DNA from: Polydactylus sextarius
Taxonomy: Eukaryota > Chordata > Actinopteri > Polynemidae
Assembly (NCBI GenBank): GCA_016801845.1
Contig: CM028923.1
Location: 12,134,679-12,198,678, forward strand
Reading direction: 5' to 3'
Length of the DNA: 64,000 bases
The position numbers and the translations under genes are program-made. The notes beneath the pieces were generated by a model, which was not told where the DNA came from, did not search any database, and saw only the letters and a program-made list of their open reading frames with translations. Below, one piece after another: positions 12,429 through 25,146 of the stretch (within the stretch, counting starts at the first letter, position 1; every line of letters begins with the position of its first letter).

Positions 12429-12436
12429 TGACGTCA
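12429..12436. promoter_or_regulatory. CRE-consensus palindrome TGACGTCA
   Basis: Perfect 8-bp CREB/ATF consensus. It is one of three in the window (also 19006 and 40342). No promoter is recognised nearby, so the site is only sequence-predicted. Confidence 0.3.
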
Positions 12437-14095
12437 GCAGAACAGCTTATTGAAAAAAGACTCTGTATCTTCACACAACCACTCGATTCGCCGTAAGCAG
12501 ACTTTAAATCAATGTGGCATGATCAAGAGGTGCACATCCAGGAGGAGAATTACACGGAATATTATGAGCCACAAGTGAGAGTCACAAACACTGTCCATCC
12601 TGTCAGGATAATGAATGTGCTTTTTATTTTAGCTGTGATTGGAGCACACAAGTTGTGTGTTTCTGTGTCTTTAAGGAGTCAGGTGTGGAAAGAGGCCTGG
12701 ACACAGTTACACAAGGACACTGAGGATCCTCTATAGAAAAATGCATTCATTTTTCTGTCCATGTTATTATAATTTTCCAGTCAACAAGTACAAGTTTTGA
12801 TGCTGATAATTCACATAAAACACAACTCCCTTATAAAAATCTTAATGATTTATAATAATATAATGAAGTTAACAAAAGCATTTTTAGGTCACATTTTTAG
12901 GTTACGTGTTGGTTTGTGCTACAGTGTTGAAATATTTTACTTTAGTAAAGATGCCATTATTACAGTAATACTCAAGTAATAGTACAGTGTATTATCGTGA
13001 CGATATATTTAAAGTACCAGAATTAAAAGCATTTATTAAATAAAATAACTATTGTATTTGAATGAATGCCTTCTTTGTGCTCAAGTGTGTCACATAAAGT
13101 AACTCACAATAGTAGTTGAGTTCATGAGTAAATGTCCTTAGTTACATTCTAAAACTGTCCTGGTATTTTCAACTATAATTCAAGACAAAATGTGGCAAAA
13201 CATTGGTCTTTAATTTGATTTTTCAGTGCACTGTCATTGTCATTTTGTATGTGTTTGTTTGTCATCATGTTGGACTGAGGTTGCTATGCTCTCTTTTTTT
13301 TCTTAAACAGGCTTCACATTTAAAATAACAAACGAACAACAAATGAATTGTTAATCGTTAATTTGGGAATAAGATTTCACCCTATAATATCTTTAATGTT
13401 CACAAATACTGAAACATAAGTCGATGACCGACCCAGTGTTAACCCACTTTGCCGCCATCCACTGTTTTTGAACATCAGTTTTGGATTTTGGATGTTTTGG
13501 AGCCAGAATTAAGCATATTTTAATGAAAGGATGCACCTGGGTCTGGAGCAAGGGAGAGAAAATAAATGTTGATAATAATGTTAAACTAAAAGTTCTACCC
13601 AACCAAGAGCAAAACTGTTGGTGGTAAATGCTGCTCTACAGACAAAAAACAATTAAATAAATCTATGATTTGACATGATGCCATCATGCCTGATGAATGA
13701 CAAACACCTCAGTGTCAATCAATCAAGAGATTAATTACATCTCTGTTTTCAGATTGACGACCAGAAAACAGATAAAGGCTGAATTTAACTAGTGAAATGA
13801 TAATGGCATGCGGCAAAAAATGTATCGATTCAATAAGTTGTGAAAAGAAAATATGCTATTTTGAAAGGGAGCCTGTTGGAGCATTAAAGTCAAACTGGTA
13901 TTACACTTTAAGGCAAATCTGCACTGTCTTTGCTTCCATGTCCGGAAACTAGATCCATTTTTATGACCCTTAGAGGTCAAGGCTTTGAAATGGGTGTTGA
14001 AGATAGCTGAGTCTAGCGTTTGTAACTGTGGCTGATGATGGATGATCTTCCAACTAAAAGACAGACTTCTCCAGTATGGTGACAATATAAACTCA
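12437..14095. other. Unique AT-rich stretch
   Basis: No gene, transposon or array recognised. Confidence 0.5.
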
Positions 14096-14122
14096 TTTAT
14101 ATTATATATTATATATTATATC
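14096..14122. repeat. AT-rich (ATATT)n repeat
   Basis: Short imperfect tandem of TATAT/ATTATAT units. Confidence 0.8.
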
Positions 14123-15375
14123 ATCACCCGCTGAAATGTGAATGTAAACCATGCTATTTTTTATTATATACAAGTTTGAATTTTACCTGAACTTTACCAC
14201 TAATTGTAAACCTGTCAACATTCACTGTAAAGTCTTATGTATAACGCTAAAGTAATCCTGGGAATCTGTGAAGCCTGCCCTGGATCACTTAACACTATAA
14301 AACTGTGATGTTCTGATGAATCATGCAGCTAATGTCAGTGTTCTCCTGGTGGGAAATGAGGGGCCTCTTCAGTCCCAGATGCTGTGGTGCAGAATGTCGT
14401 CATGGGGAAAGAAACAGGCTGTAAAAGTGAAGTTTCTTTTTTGGTTTTCAGAAAAGCAGAGATGGCAACTTAAGATGAATCTTCAAAGGAAACAGTCAAC
14501 GTTTAGGAAACATGTGGTTTCTTGTCAGAAGTGGTAGATCAGAAAACAGATACCATTGTTGTGTCTTTCTCTTAAATGTGAAGCTACAGCTAGAAGCTGG
14601 TGAGTTTAGCTGAGCACAAACACAGTAAAAGGGGCAACACAGATGGCATGACAAAACTTGCTAACAGACACTTTAGATCTCCTAGTAGATGGTTTTTTTT
14701 GGTGCCTTTTGGTTTTAGCTAGGGCTAACCAGCTATTGCTTCAACCTACCTGATAACACGTAGTGTAATTTATGTACTTGTATAGTACATGTGAAAAAGG
14801 CAAAAAGTTAAGTATGAAAATGTTGGACACCTCTCACCATCAATAGTCACTGTCTTATTTGTGTATTAGATTTGTATGTGTAGCGTACAGAGATATTTTG
14901 TTGGCTGATGATGTTGTTATGGTCACCATACAACAGCCATGTCTGAGTTGAGACTACCCCACCTCATCAACAGTCACACACTATAATGTATAAAAAATGA
15001 ACTACATATCTTTTACATTAAGTTTGTCCTTGTCCTGTGATAACCCTGTCCTTGGCTTGTCTGTTGATATCATTTCTGTATTTAAGCCTCTTTTCTTTGT
15101 TTATTCAGCCAAAAAATTTTGAAATTTCTTGCCCTGCGCTCTGCCTCTAGGGCAAACTTTCCTCTCATCCTGTTCACAAATCCTCCTACTTTTCTTGTGG
15201 TGGCAAAACCCCAATCCAAACCAAGACCATAACCTTAACCATCATTTGTACATCTACGTTGGACAAAAACATTGTTGCACCTGTTTTGGCTGTGGCTGAA
15301 TGACAGCATCCGTATTTGAGTGCCACATTAGACTGTCATACAAATGATTTTATCAGAAGAGACAAGGCCATGCCT
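14123..15375. other. Unique AT-rich stretch
   Basis: Nothing supported. Confidence 0.5.
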
Positions 15376-15400
15376 AATATAATATAATATAATATATAAT
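15376..15400. repeat. (AATAT)n repeat
   Basis: About five AATAT units. Confidence 0.85.
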
Positions 15401-15837
15401 CCTCATGTTTATTTATTTTTTTTCTAAATTTCAGCTCTTGAAGTTCAGTCATGTTGTAGTCCTGTTGGAGGGATGGATTTAGCCAAAAGGACATTACTTT
15501 CTGAGCACTGATGTGAATTATTAGATGAAAAGATGCTTGGGCAAGAAAGGACCAGATAAAAGTTTAGATTTTTGTGGCTGTCAGATAAAAAACAGGAAGA
15601 AGATTTTTTATTTATATTGATTAAAGTGAGTCAATAACATCACTGGTTTTGAGAAAAGCCCAAAACCCAGCGGGTGTCAGGACCCCTTTAAGAGAAAAAC
15701 CACATGATCTGGTAAAGTGTTTTTTTCCTTGTGTACTGCTGCACATGAGCAACAAGTGGCAGAATAAGTCTACCCTGCTAACAGATGTACAACATCTGGG
15801 TCTGGGCCCGCAGCTTTCTACTATATTCCCATTCAGT

Positions 15838-15861
15838 CGTAATCACTGTCGTAATCACTGT
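15838..15861 (+). repeat. 12-bp exact tandem duplication
   Basis: The word 'cgtaatcactgt' occurs twice head to tail. Confidence 0.9.
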
Positions 15862-16271
15862 TGAATTGTTGAACGACTTCCAGTAGAAATAGCTGAAGGA
15901 CTCTCTACCCTTCTCTCCACATACATTCCAAGGACAGGGACCCAAACAAAGTTAGGAAAACAAAGTGGTATCTGTTATTTTCATTATTTGTCTCTGACAA
16001 CAGAGAACCAAAAAAAGATATTTTCCATAACTGGATTATAGAGCAGTAAATAAAGTACATCAGGAATAGCAACAATGTGAAATGCGAACATGGCAGGAGA
16101 TAAAGTTAAATAAAGATATAGTGCACTATAACTGGAGAAAGGTCAAAGAAACTCATCACCTTTCTGAGTAGTTTATGTTTCCTTTTTATCTGAGAGGTCG
16201 AAGGCTGTTGTGTTCACATGACGTGAAAAGATGTACTGTTTGTTAAATCTAGTGTAAGCCAGCTTGGGCAA

Positions 16272-16290
16272 GTTGTTGTTGTTGTTGTTT
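16272..16290. repeat. (GTT)n microsatellite
   Basis: Six GTT units. On the minus strand they encode an Asn run in a spurious open frame. Confidence 0.9.
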
Positions 16291-16836
16291 TTGAGACCAC
16301 CAAGCTTCAGCTTTGTATAACTGTCATGGGAATAGTGCAACAGCATGTTTTTGACTTGAGTGCCTACATGGCCGCAGGTTGTATCCACAAAATTGACGGT
16401 CATACTCATAATCGCTGTGGTGTCATCATGTTCAACACTGGGAACTGAGCAGATTTTGTTCGATTACAAGGTGCTCTCAAGCTGACTCAACAGGCGAATA
16501 AGACAAATAGCAGCCGAACAGGAGCTCAAACAGGTTTCTTTATGCAAATAAACATGTATCATTTGCAAAGACTGATTGTGTTGTATTTAACAGTTGGAAG
16601 ACAGTGTTGCAGTTGCCATGCCAAGAATTACACAACACAGACTGGGTCTAGGCCTTGCCAAACCAAATCACAGAAGATGTCTGACATTTTTTAAATTATT
16701 TAGACATTATGGATGGGGTAACTTATGTAATTTGAAAATCTACTGAATGAGGATGTACTTTCATTGAATCTGTTGAATCAGTTGAGTAGAACATCCTTCA
16801 GTGTAACCCAGGACACATTAACATACACACTGCAAA

Positions 16837-16863
16837 GTGGGGTCCTCCAATTGAGGACCCCAC
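16837..16863. repeat. Perfect GC-rich hairpin, 11-bp arms
   Basis: Arms 'gtggggtcctc' (16837-16847) and 'gaggaccccac' (16853-16863) with a 5-base loop. There is no T-run after it, so it is not terminator-like. Confidence 0.9.
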
Positions 16864-19005
16864 CATCAATATGTCCTCAATGCACATTTGCATTTAGAGT
16901 TGTCTGCAATTAACAGAGTATTTTGCAGAATTTCAGAAACAAAATGCAAAGTAGATGTATTAAAGATTAATTATCATAATTTGGAAATTCCCGATCAACA
17001 AAGCTGGTCTTTCTGTCCTCAACATTAAATCAGAGCTGTCCCCTAAAGGACGTCACTAAAGTTTACTACACCTAAAAGCAATCTGGAGAGTCCTGTTATA
17101 AATAAATGTGACTTGTTTATCAGCCAATATAACCACCAAGCCTCAGACCACATTCCAAAGAACATTCTTTATTGCCAAATGAAAACTTTGTTATGTAACT
17201 TCAAGCTGCACGCTATCGTCTGTGAACTATGACTGTTTAATCACTGGTATTGACAGCCAGCTCGAGCAAAGAGAGCCAATAAAAATGTTTCCATTTGAAT
17301 TCCATTTAAGTTTCATCCCAAAATAATAAGGGTGTGCTGGTAGATGAAGGATGTTTTTCCGTCTTCTGTTGGTAGAGGACATTTGGTTCATCTGATTGAT
17401 GGTGTATCAGATAAAAACCATGGGCGATATTGCAAATGAAAGTGTTTGTAGAAACCTAAATAAAGCTGCGTTACTTATGTTACAAGTTACATGTATTTCT
17501 ACATGTGCAAAAAGCATCTATTAAGTTGATTTGCACATGGTGGTAATTAAAGTCAATGAGGATCACCCAGAATTTGTACAGTAGGTGAAGAAATAATAGG
17601 CATCTTACAGTGGTGGCAGTGTCTGGATCCAAAAAACAAAAGCAATATCATGAGGTGGAACAGCTTTGAGTTTTACAACTTTGAGTTTTACATTTAACTG
17701 AAGGACAAGAACAACTGTGGTCTTCATATCACACAGCTGAGACCAGCTATATCAGTTGGCTTCAGACTTGTGCGACCTCAGACCCATGGGACTTGTACAT
17801 GCAGACAAAAAACCTGAAAATGTCATGGTTGTGGACCACCAGAAAAGGCCTTTGAAGTAAAACTTATTGACTTTTGGCCTGGCACATCCTTTGACCAGTG
17901 GCTCCACATCCCACTCAAGAAACCAATGATGAGTGGTCTTTGGGCTTAGTAGCTACTGAGCTGACAGTATACCCAATCTACCAGGGGAAAATGGACTGGA
18001 AATGCTTAAATTCATTATAGAAATTGATGGCCTGGACTACATGCTGGGTTGTAGTTTGGGTACCATTCATTATTTGAGAAAGTAAAGTAACAACAGAGTA
18101 ATGAAATGACAAAATGGCAAACCAACACAAAGACAACCTCAGCTCAAAAAAAGAAGACAGTATTTACTATTTGTAACGATGATTACTTTCTGATTTGCTG
18201 GAATATTGACAGATAAATACATAACTCAGGGATGCAGGGATGTTTGGCTTGACATTTCATACAACTTAAAAAGTAAATAAGTCATTTGTGTACTTGTGTG
18301 TTCATCATGTATCTACGCATAGCAACTCAAAAAGTGCTAATTGAGCTATTGTTAGCATTGATACCTTACTAGTAATGTGGTAATCTTTGGAGTATGGTCC
18401 AGTTCTTGTGTCTAATCCAATGAACTCGAAAGAATAGTCTAATTGTCCCCATGTCTCCATAACTAACTTTGTAAACTAGTATAAGCTAGCATAATACGTT
18501 AGCTAGCATGCTCTTTCTCACTCTCCCAGTTCTAATAAAGACAGTAAGTGTTGTTTAAAATTGTAATCGATCATTATTGATGATAAATATCGATGTGAAA
18601 AAATGTGACAAAAGATGATTAAATCTAAAATGAATGTATGAGAAAAACATGTGAACCAAACCAAGTGATGAATAACATGAAGGACAGCCTTTTGGTTTTG
18701 ATATAGGGAAACATTGTGGATAAAATTGAGGATACTGCTCACTTTCTGGTGAACAGTGAACAGCTCAACGATCATTGTAACAATTCAGCTGAGAATTAGA
18801 CAACTTCTAATAATGTAATGAATCTGGATGAATACTGAAATGTTACTTTAAAATACTTTAACTAACACAGTGTAACACAGTGCTTTTCAGGTATTTACCA
18901 CAAAAACTGTAGGTTTGTTATAACATGATAAATTAAATTGTTACAGATCCTGCTGTACCATTGTCTTTATCATAGGGATCAGCTCTTTGTATGGTTCAGA
19001 CACTT

Positions 19006-19013
19006 TGACGTCA
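19006..19013. promoter_or_regulatory. CRE-consensus palindrome TGACGTCA
   Basis: Perfect 8-bp CREB/ATF consensus in unique sequence. Sequence-predicted only. Confidence 0.3.
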
Positions 19014-20069
19014 TGTTAAGGACTCTTCCATTGGGACAAGTGCTAGAGGATATTGCTGTGACGTGCAAACCACTTTATTAAAGGATGTCTGTTGTTCAGC
19101 AGATGAAAAGGCCTCATAAGCCGCACGTCTGATGCTAAACAGATCTGATATTAAAACCCACCTACATCCACTTGATCTCCCTCTTCCTCTGTCCTCTTCA
19201 CGCTCTGTTCCTGTCCTTCACCACCACAACATTCCCACAATCCCACTCTCATCAGTGTAGTGAGATTCAGAGTAAAGCTCAAACGGATGTGTTCACTCCA
19301 GCAGGGACATGAGGGAGGGAGCGGTGAAGGTGGGGGCTTTCCTGATGATGTTGCAGAAGGATTAACGGCCTCCTCTGTCACCTCTGTGCTAGATTATGAC
19401 CCTCCGATTATGTCTGCATTTACCCATAGGAAATAGAGGGGAAAAAAAGTGACCTGACTTTTAACCCTGGTGGCAGAACTGGAGCCAGTTTTGTGGAGAC
19501 TTCTGTGGGGAAAATCAATCATATCTGTGCCAAGAGAAAGAAAGTTGTTCTGGTTTTTATTATTCATGGAGTCATAACTTTTACGCAGATAAATAAAGTC
19601 TGACATTTAAAACTAAACTGTGTTTTATTGGCTTGAAAATCAGGACTGACATGTTTTAAGGGTATGTCACTTGTAAAACTTTGGTTTGCTCCTACATAAA
19701 AAAAACAAAACAATCAAACACACACAAAAAAACCCGAAAACATAAAAATTAAGTCACCCATATTTCATACAGTGCCATGAAGTGATACTGTAATGCCTAA
19801 TATGTAACACTTGATTTGCAAGACTCAGGAAAGAAATCCAAATCTGTATGTGTGCATGTATGTTTGGAAAATAGTCTGCACTTGCAGTATGTAAAGTGTT
19901 AATGGATTAAAATATATGTTAAAACTGGTATAATAAAGCAGTCTATATTCATATGTAATAAACACATGCATGTGTGTGTTTGTTTTTGATTTGTGTGTGT
20001 ATAATCTGTGCGTGCCATCAGAGGAACAGTGATTAACGCTCATCTCTAACTTCCTGATGGATTAGTCTC

Positions 20070-20179
20070 CGAGCATCGTGTGTATCGTCACGACAACGGC
20101 AGGACGATGCGGATGTGACCCGTTATGGGAACAGTGCCCCGCCCCTCGTCCTCTGTGCCTCTGTCCCGTCCCAACTTCG
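20070..20179. promoter_or_regulatory. CpG-dense pocket
   Basis: Twelve CpG dinucleotides in 110 bases, against strong CpG scarcity elsewhere in the window. It includes a 'ccccgcccc' GC-box-like word at about 20138. It could be a small unmethylated regulatory element, a distal promoter or a decaying exon. The plus-strand frame across it (20078-20299) has no recognisable domain. Confidence 0.4.
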
Positions 20180-20252
20180 TCATTTCATTCAATACTGAAA
20201 ACAAAGATAAAGGCCTTGTTGAAAATAGCAATGTGGCAGAAATTCAACTTGC

Positions 20253-20283
20253 ACAACTACAGTTATAAAACAACTGTAGTTGT
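20253..20283. repeat. Perfect hairpin, 12-bp arms
   Basis: 'acaactacagtt' (20253-20264) and 'aactgtagttgt' (20272-20283) with a 7-base loop. Confidence 0.9.
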
Positions 20284-20311
20284 TTTAATGACGCTTTAAT
20301 AGAGTGACAGT

Positions 20312-20333
20312 CCATGAAATTTCCATTTCATGG
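20312..20333. repeat. Perfect hairpin, 9-bp arms
   Basis: 'ccatgaaat' and 'atttcatgg' with a 4-base loop, 28 bases after the previous hairpin. Confidence 0.9.
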
Positions 20334-21154
20334 TCATAAAATATCAGCAATGATATGAAAATGTCAAGCTTGTCGATAAAAAGTGAAATTTGACTTACTA
20401 CTGTACATTATTCTTAAGAAAAAAAAACAGCCAGTAAATTGCCTAGGTCATTACCTCTTATATATGTCAACTATGTCAAATATTTCTCAGTGGACAACTT
20501 CGAATAAAAAAGTAGTTTACAGGTTAGTGTCTGCTGTTTGAAGGTCTGGTTAGTGTCTGTTGTGGCAGACCGTCATCCAACATTACATCTGCTCCCAGCT
20601 GTGATAAATGAAGGGATGAACAGTGAGAGCCCAGTTTGTTTTTACAACATCTTCTTATGACATACAAAGATTTGAGCCTTTTTAAATGAACAGTCACACA
20701 TTATAGGAAAAGATCAACTAATAAATATGATCCTGTTATCAGTCTTCAATAGCAAATGTGTCACATGACACAATGACATACAAATTGAAGGTAAAAACAC
20801 AACAGGTCAAGTAGATTTTACAGGATGTTAAACTTTGTTAAAACTATTTGTTATCCTTGACAGCTTAGGTGACATTGTAGTATTTTTCCTGGCAAGTGGC
20901 TGATGCAAATTTCTCCAACACACTTTGAAAAATCATTTGAAAATATGCTGAGGAAAACATAAACAAATTGAGGAATATCTTTTGAGAAATCCAAAAAATC
21001 AAATCATTAAAAATCATATACCAAGACTGATGCAGTGTCTATGAAGACTCCAATTCAATCCAGAAATGATCTAACTATACTGCTTGTCCTCTCCATCCCC
21101 CTCTGACACTGACAGAGATCATCAGGGCACCATACTGAAACAATCACGTACACA
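20334..21154. other. Unique AT-rich stretch
   Basis: Nothing recognised on either strand. Confidence 0.5.
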
Positions 21155-21262
21155 TACTCCTACGCTCTCACCAGTTAACCTTACCCGCATGTCCTTGAAC
21201 TGTGGGGAGAAGCTGGATTACCTGGATGAAACCCAGCTCCGGAGAACAAACAAACTTCACAC
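21155..21262 (+). repeat. Fragment of a widespread teleost repeat (family H), 3' part
   Basis: Contains diverged words of a very common fish dispersed sequence: 'accagttaaccttacc.gcatgtc', then 'gaactgtgggga.aagctgg', 'tacctggatgaaaccca' and 'ggagaacaaacaaact'. Other parts of the same family lie at 40655-40718 and 57205-57300. The assignment rests on pattern recognition, not alignment. Confidence 0.65.
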
Positions 21263-21453
21263 ATGAAGACTCAAACTGCACAACACGATTACCTACATTT
21301 CTTTTTTGCAGAGACCACTCCTGTTATGGATAAGATAGAAATTTAAATTACACCTACTGAGCAGTCTAAAGTTAAAGTTATGGGACCATCACTGAGGGTG
21401 ACAGGGACACCCAGTGGCTGCAACATAGTAGCCCTAGAGTATTTTGGCAGTGC

Positions 21454-21476
21454 TTTTTTTTTTTTTTTTTTTTTTT
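21454..21476. repeat. Poly(T) tract
   Basis: About 23 T residues. No element was recognised beside it on the minus strand that would make it a retrotransposon tail. Confidence 0.9.
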
Positions 21477-23990
21477 ATCTCCAAACAGTCAGTGAACATA
21501 TAACCATTAAGTTAAATCACTTTTTGATAAATTTACTGCTGTTTTCTTTTTTAATAGCAGTGAAAATAGAGATCAGCAAGTTGCCAGATGACTCATTAGA
21601 CATTTTATTGCCAATGTGGCTCTTGGTGTGATGCAGCCTAAGGACAGTGGACTACTATGGCCTGCACGTAACCATGAAAGGCTCTCCTTATTGTGATGTT
21701 GATTACATAACACTAGCTCCATTAATGTCAGCCACCATACGCACCAAAAATGATTCAAGTGTTCTCATGTGGTGTTAAGACAGTTTGCAAAACAATTTTG
21801 TATTTATGTGCTAAGTGAGGTTTTGTGTTTAGCCTTTGAGCATGTGGTGATATTTAATGTACGAGGAGCTGCAGTATTTAGCTGAAGGTTTGATGTGAGG
21901 GCAGAAGACTGTGAATGTAACCCTTTACACTGTAGATTTAAGCAGCTCTGCCTCTTACAACTTTGATTTACTGCATCTGTTATGAAATTCAGAGCTTATT
22001 TTGACACTTGCGGTCAAACCCGGATGTTCCTCACGAGGTTCGGTAATGATAACAGACTCCTATTGTAACAACTCAACAACAGCTGCTGGCTCCGGTCAGC
22101 TCTCAACACAGACCAGCTTTTGTCAAGCTATGTCAATACTTTTAAATTATCTGTTGTTTATCCTTATTAAGTCATGCACCCTTGCTTTCTAAAAGTCTTC
22201 ATCATTATGTCATTTCAATCGTTTCCATTATTTGGGTAATTCACAAACAATTACAAACTCTGAATGATGTACGTTTTATTGAAAAATCGTGAACACAATG
22301 ATTTTAGTTGAATTTGAGTTTTAAGAATTGAGTTTAATTTAAAACAGGAGTGTGGACCTTTTACATATATATGAACATCTGGGAGACATTTGTCTACGTG
22401 TAGCCTCAACATATGTTTATAATGTACATAATGACAAGAACAGAGGGAGAAAACGTAGTGACAGAGAAAACATCGTAATGGACGGTGAGGACAAACATCT
22501 ATCATGAATAATGAGAGTTTTCCTAACTGAAGAGTGGACTGATCGGGTGTTGCCTTAATGCTCCTGCAGAGGGAGCATTAAGTGAGAAGTTAATGTAGCA
22601 ATTTTTACATAATTGATGAATTAGTGTCTCAAAAAATGTGTGAATTTCTCCGGATTCAAGAATTTGTGTAATTACTCTAATTACCAGAAGGGGGAGACAA
22701 ACTTTTACCCGTGTCCCATTGTCCAGTCAGTTAGCTTTAAATTCTGTTGTTCAATTTAAGGAAGACTTTAAACATCAATCTATGTCAGATTTTTCATCAA
22801 TTTAGTGATTTTAATCTTAGATTGGAGACCAATTTTGGATTGACCCAATGTTTTGAACCAGTGATCGAAATACACCATCTGGGACCTTATTTATTTATAA
22901 CCAATTACTACTAAGCTTACCATACAATATGTAGCACCAGTTAAAGATTGGGGTGGATATTGATTTTGAAAATAGAAATTTAAATGGAAAAAGGGGAAAA
23001 AATGTACTCAGCAAACCACTTTTTGCTTGATTGGTTGAAATGTATATAAAGTAGCCATTTTTTTTATAATTAGCTAAAATAACCCATTGTTCAGGCTAAA
23101 TGAACTAATAATTTGTATTTTAAACCACATGAAATCACATAAAAACACACAGTTTTCCATATGTGAAACTTTTATGACCCTAAGTTCACCTGTGTCAGCA
23201 GACAAATGTGATTTAGTTAAGCGCTGTGCTTTTTTCCTCATGAGTGCACAGAAGAGATTCACTATTTAACATCTGATTAGATTACAGGGATTGGACTTGT
23301 TAGAAGCACTGAAACTAAACTCCTAGACCTCTTTATGACTAAGGCACCATAGAACAATGATACATTTGGTATCAGAGACTTAAAACCAAACTAACTTTGA
23401 CACCAGACCCAAACTTCAAAGAAACTATTTAGTGCTGCTGAGTATCCTAAGTGTCACAAGCTCTGCATTTCTATTAATACAGTGTGTGTCGGACTAAAGG
23501 GAAATCGGAAAGTGTGGTGTGGCGTGTTAAAGCAGCCGCAGTTTATACAAAGATACTTTTGTCATCCTGATTTCCAAGACTGACGTGCAGAAAACAGGCA
23601 GGAATGCAGAGACAACGAAACTATGAATTCTTTCTGAAACACTGGATTTTGGTGTTGAGAGTGTATATTTGATCAGACCTCCACTTTAAATGCTGAATGT
23701 TCTCCCACTAACCCAGGTCTCTATCCCACTTTCATTTTTTTTACTGTAACTTTCCTATATTTTTCTGTTTACTTTCCCACTATCTACTAAATAAGGACCA
23801 GTGACTGAAGGAAAAGACCACCCTCAGATCCAGTTACTTCTTGTGTCATAGCTTATCAACTTCAAAACTGAGTTGTATTTTGAAATGATTTTTTGATAAA
23901 AGTCTTAAATAAATAAATAGTTGACATAATTTGTTAACTGTTACATAAGAGGACTGAAACGCTACCTGACTCATGTTAGCTTAAAACGAA
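21477..23990. other. Unique AT-rich stretch
   Basis: No gene supported. It contains the hairpin at 22554-22582. Confidence 0.5.
22554..22582. repeat. Perfect hairpin, 11-bp arms
   Basis: 'cttaatgctcc' (22554-22564) and 'ggagcattaag' (22572-22582) with a 7-base loop. Confidence 0.88.
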
Positions 23991-24178
23991 GACTAAATAC
24001 AGGAAAAGGAACCCCAAGGTAACAAAATCTTCTTGGGAACACCCAAAACTCACTAATCAACATCATCTTATATCTTGTTGGTTTAATCATTCAACGGTTA
24101 TTCAGAACTAAGTTACAGCATGATTAGAAAATGGTTAAGCTAATCAGTTCCTGGCTGTACACACAACTTTTTTTCCCC

Positions 24179-24221
24179 AATAAAAATGCAAACTAACAAA
24201 AAAAAAAAAAAAAAAAAAAAA
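24179..24221 (+). mobile_element. AATAAA signal plus poly(A): likely 3' end of a retroposed sequence
   Basis: AATAAA at 24179-24184 is followed 13 bases later by an uninterrupted run of about 24 A (24198-24221). Signal, spacing and genomically encoded A-tail are what a reverse-transcribed polyadenylated RNA leaves. The body, if any, would lie upstream (roughly 23950-24178), where I recognise no coding sequence. A chance A-tract is the alternative. Confidence 0.45.
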
Positions 24222-24619
24222 GGCAATTTCATTTACAAAAACTCACCTTAGATCTAACTTAGATCAGATTGGATCTGCTACTGTTCTGCTCACACAAATC
24301 AACAGACGCACTCGGTTGGCATCAGCATGGCGAGCTAGTTAACAGCGGCATGGCGTCACACTAGCCATCTACATGGGAAAGAATTTAGGAGCTATTCCCA
24401 GCAGCATTATTAATTCCCTCATATGTCAAATTTTGGATTCACTGAAAAGGTTGAGTAACGGTGGCTTCATCCCAGTAAACTTAAGAAACACTCAGATTTT
24501 ACCTGTTAAGTTCAGTACACTGCTGCAAATTATTAGGAAGTCCTCAAAACATGTAGACTGTTCATCTGAAGAGGTTATTCAGCCTTTTTTAGTGTCACAA
24601 TAATACTTTGATGAGTATT

Positions 24620-24925
24620 TCAGATGGCTTTGCGAGCAGTAGGAGGACTATCTTTAGCTGCTGGTCCCACAGCTTCAACTCTAAACCAGTATGTCTCTCC
24701 TGGGAAATCGCAGTTTGTCATTTTCCTCTTCAAAACAGATACAAAACAGGCTACTGTTTTCTCATGCCAGCAGATGAATATGGTTATCTGCTGCGGCTCT
24801 AGAGGCTGTGTGAGTGTGATTTTAAGATTGTCAAAGCAGAATTCCAGCGAGTTAGTTTTTCCCACAGTTATTTCATTTAAGATATTGACGTTAGACACTG
24901 GTAGACAGCTGTGAAGTGAACTCAT
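24620..24925 (-). other. 101-codon open frame with a fibronectin-III-like C-terminal part (unverified)
   Basis: This open frame does not overlap any simple repeat and has mixed, protein-like composition. Its C-terminal part reads 'PGETYWFRVEAVGPAAKDSP', which resembles the E-F strand signature of fibronectin type III domains (proline-gly-x-x-tyr-x-phe-arg-val-x-ala-val followed by a Ser/Pro-rich linker). An N-terminal 'NVNILNEITVGKTNSLEF' could be strands A and B, although the usual Trp of strand B is missing. The length (about 90 residues) suits one FN3 module. I see no convincing splice sites or neighbouring exons and the frame ends in a stop. It may be a decayed exon or retroposed fragment, or a chance frame. 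Confidence 0.2.
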
Positions 24926-25146
24926 GGTATATTGGCTACAGAATCTCCCATTAACTAAATCTGGACAACAGCAGCTCCATCAAATTTGTGAACTTCAAAT
25001 AACCCAACTGGTTCCCAACTGATGCTTGTGGGTGGGAAGCAGGAAAAAGATCATGGTTTTGCCTCGAAACAAATAACACTGGCCATGTCATGCATCTACA
25101 TAGAATGCACAAAGGGGGATCGTGCCTCCACACTTGACAGATGTGG

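Larger units (their letters stand above)
16291..20064. other. Long unique AT-rich stretch
   Basis: No gene supported. It contains the hairpin at 16837-16863, an octamer word ATGCAAAT at 16542-16549 and a CRE palindrome at 19006-19013. 17600-18070 is slightly more complex in composition but every frame is interrupted. Confidence 0.45.

Noticed and set aside
18485..18515. 'gctagc' inverted words
   Set aside because: Short and degenerate; such words are scattered through the window and give no defined element.
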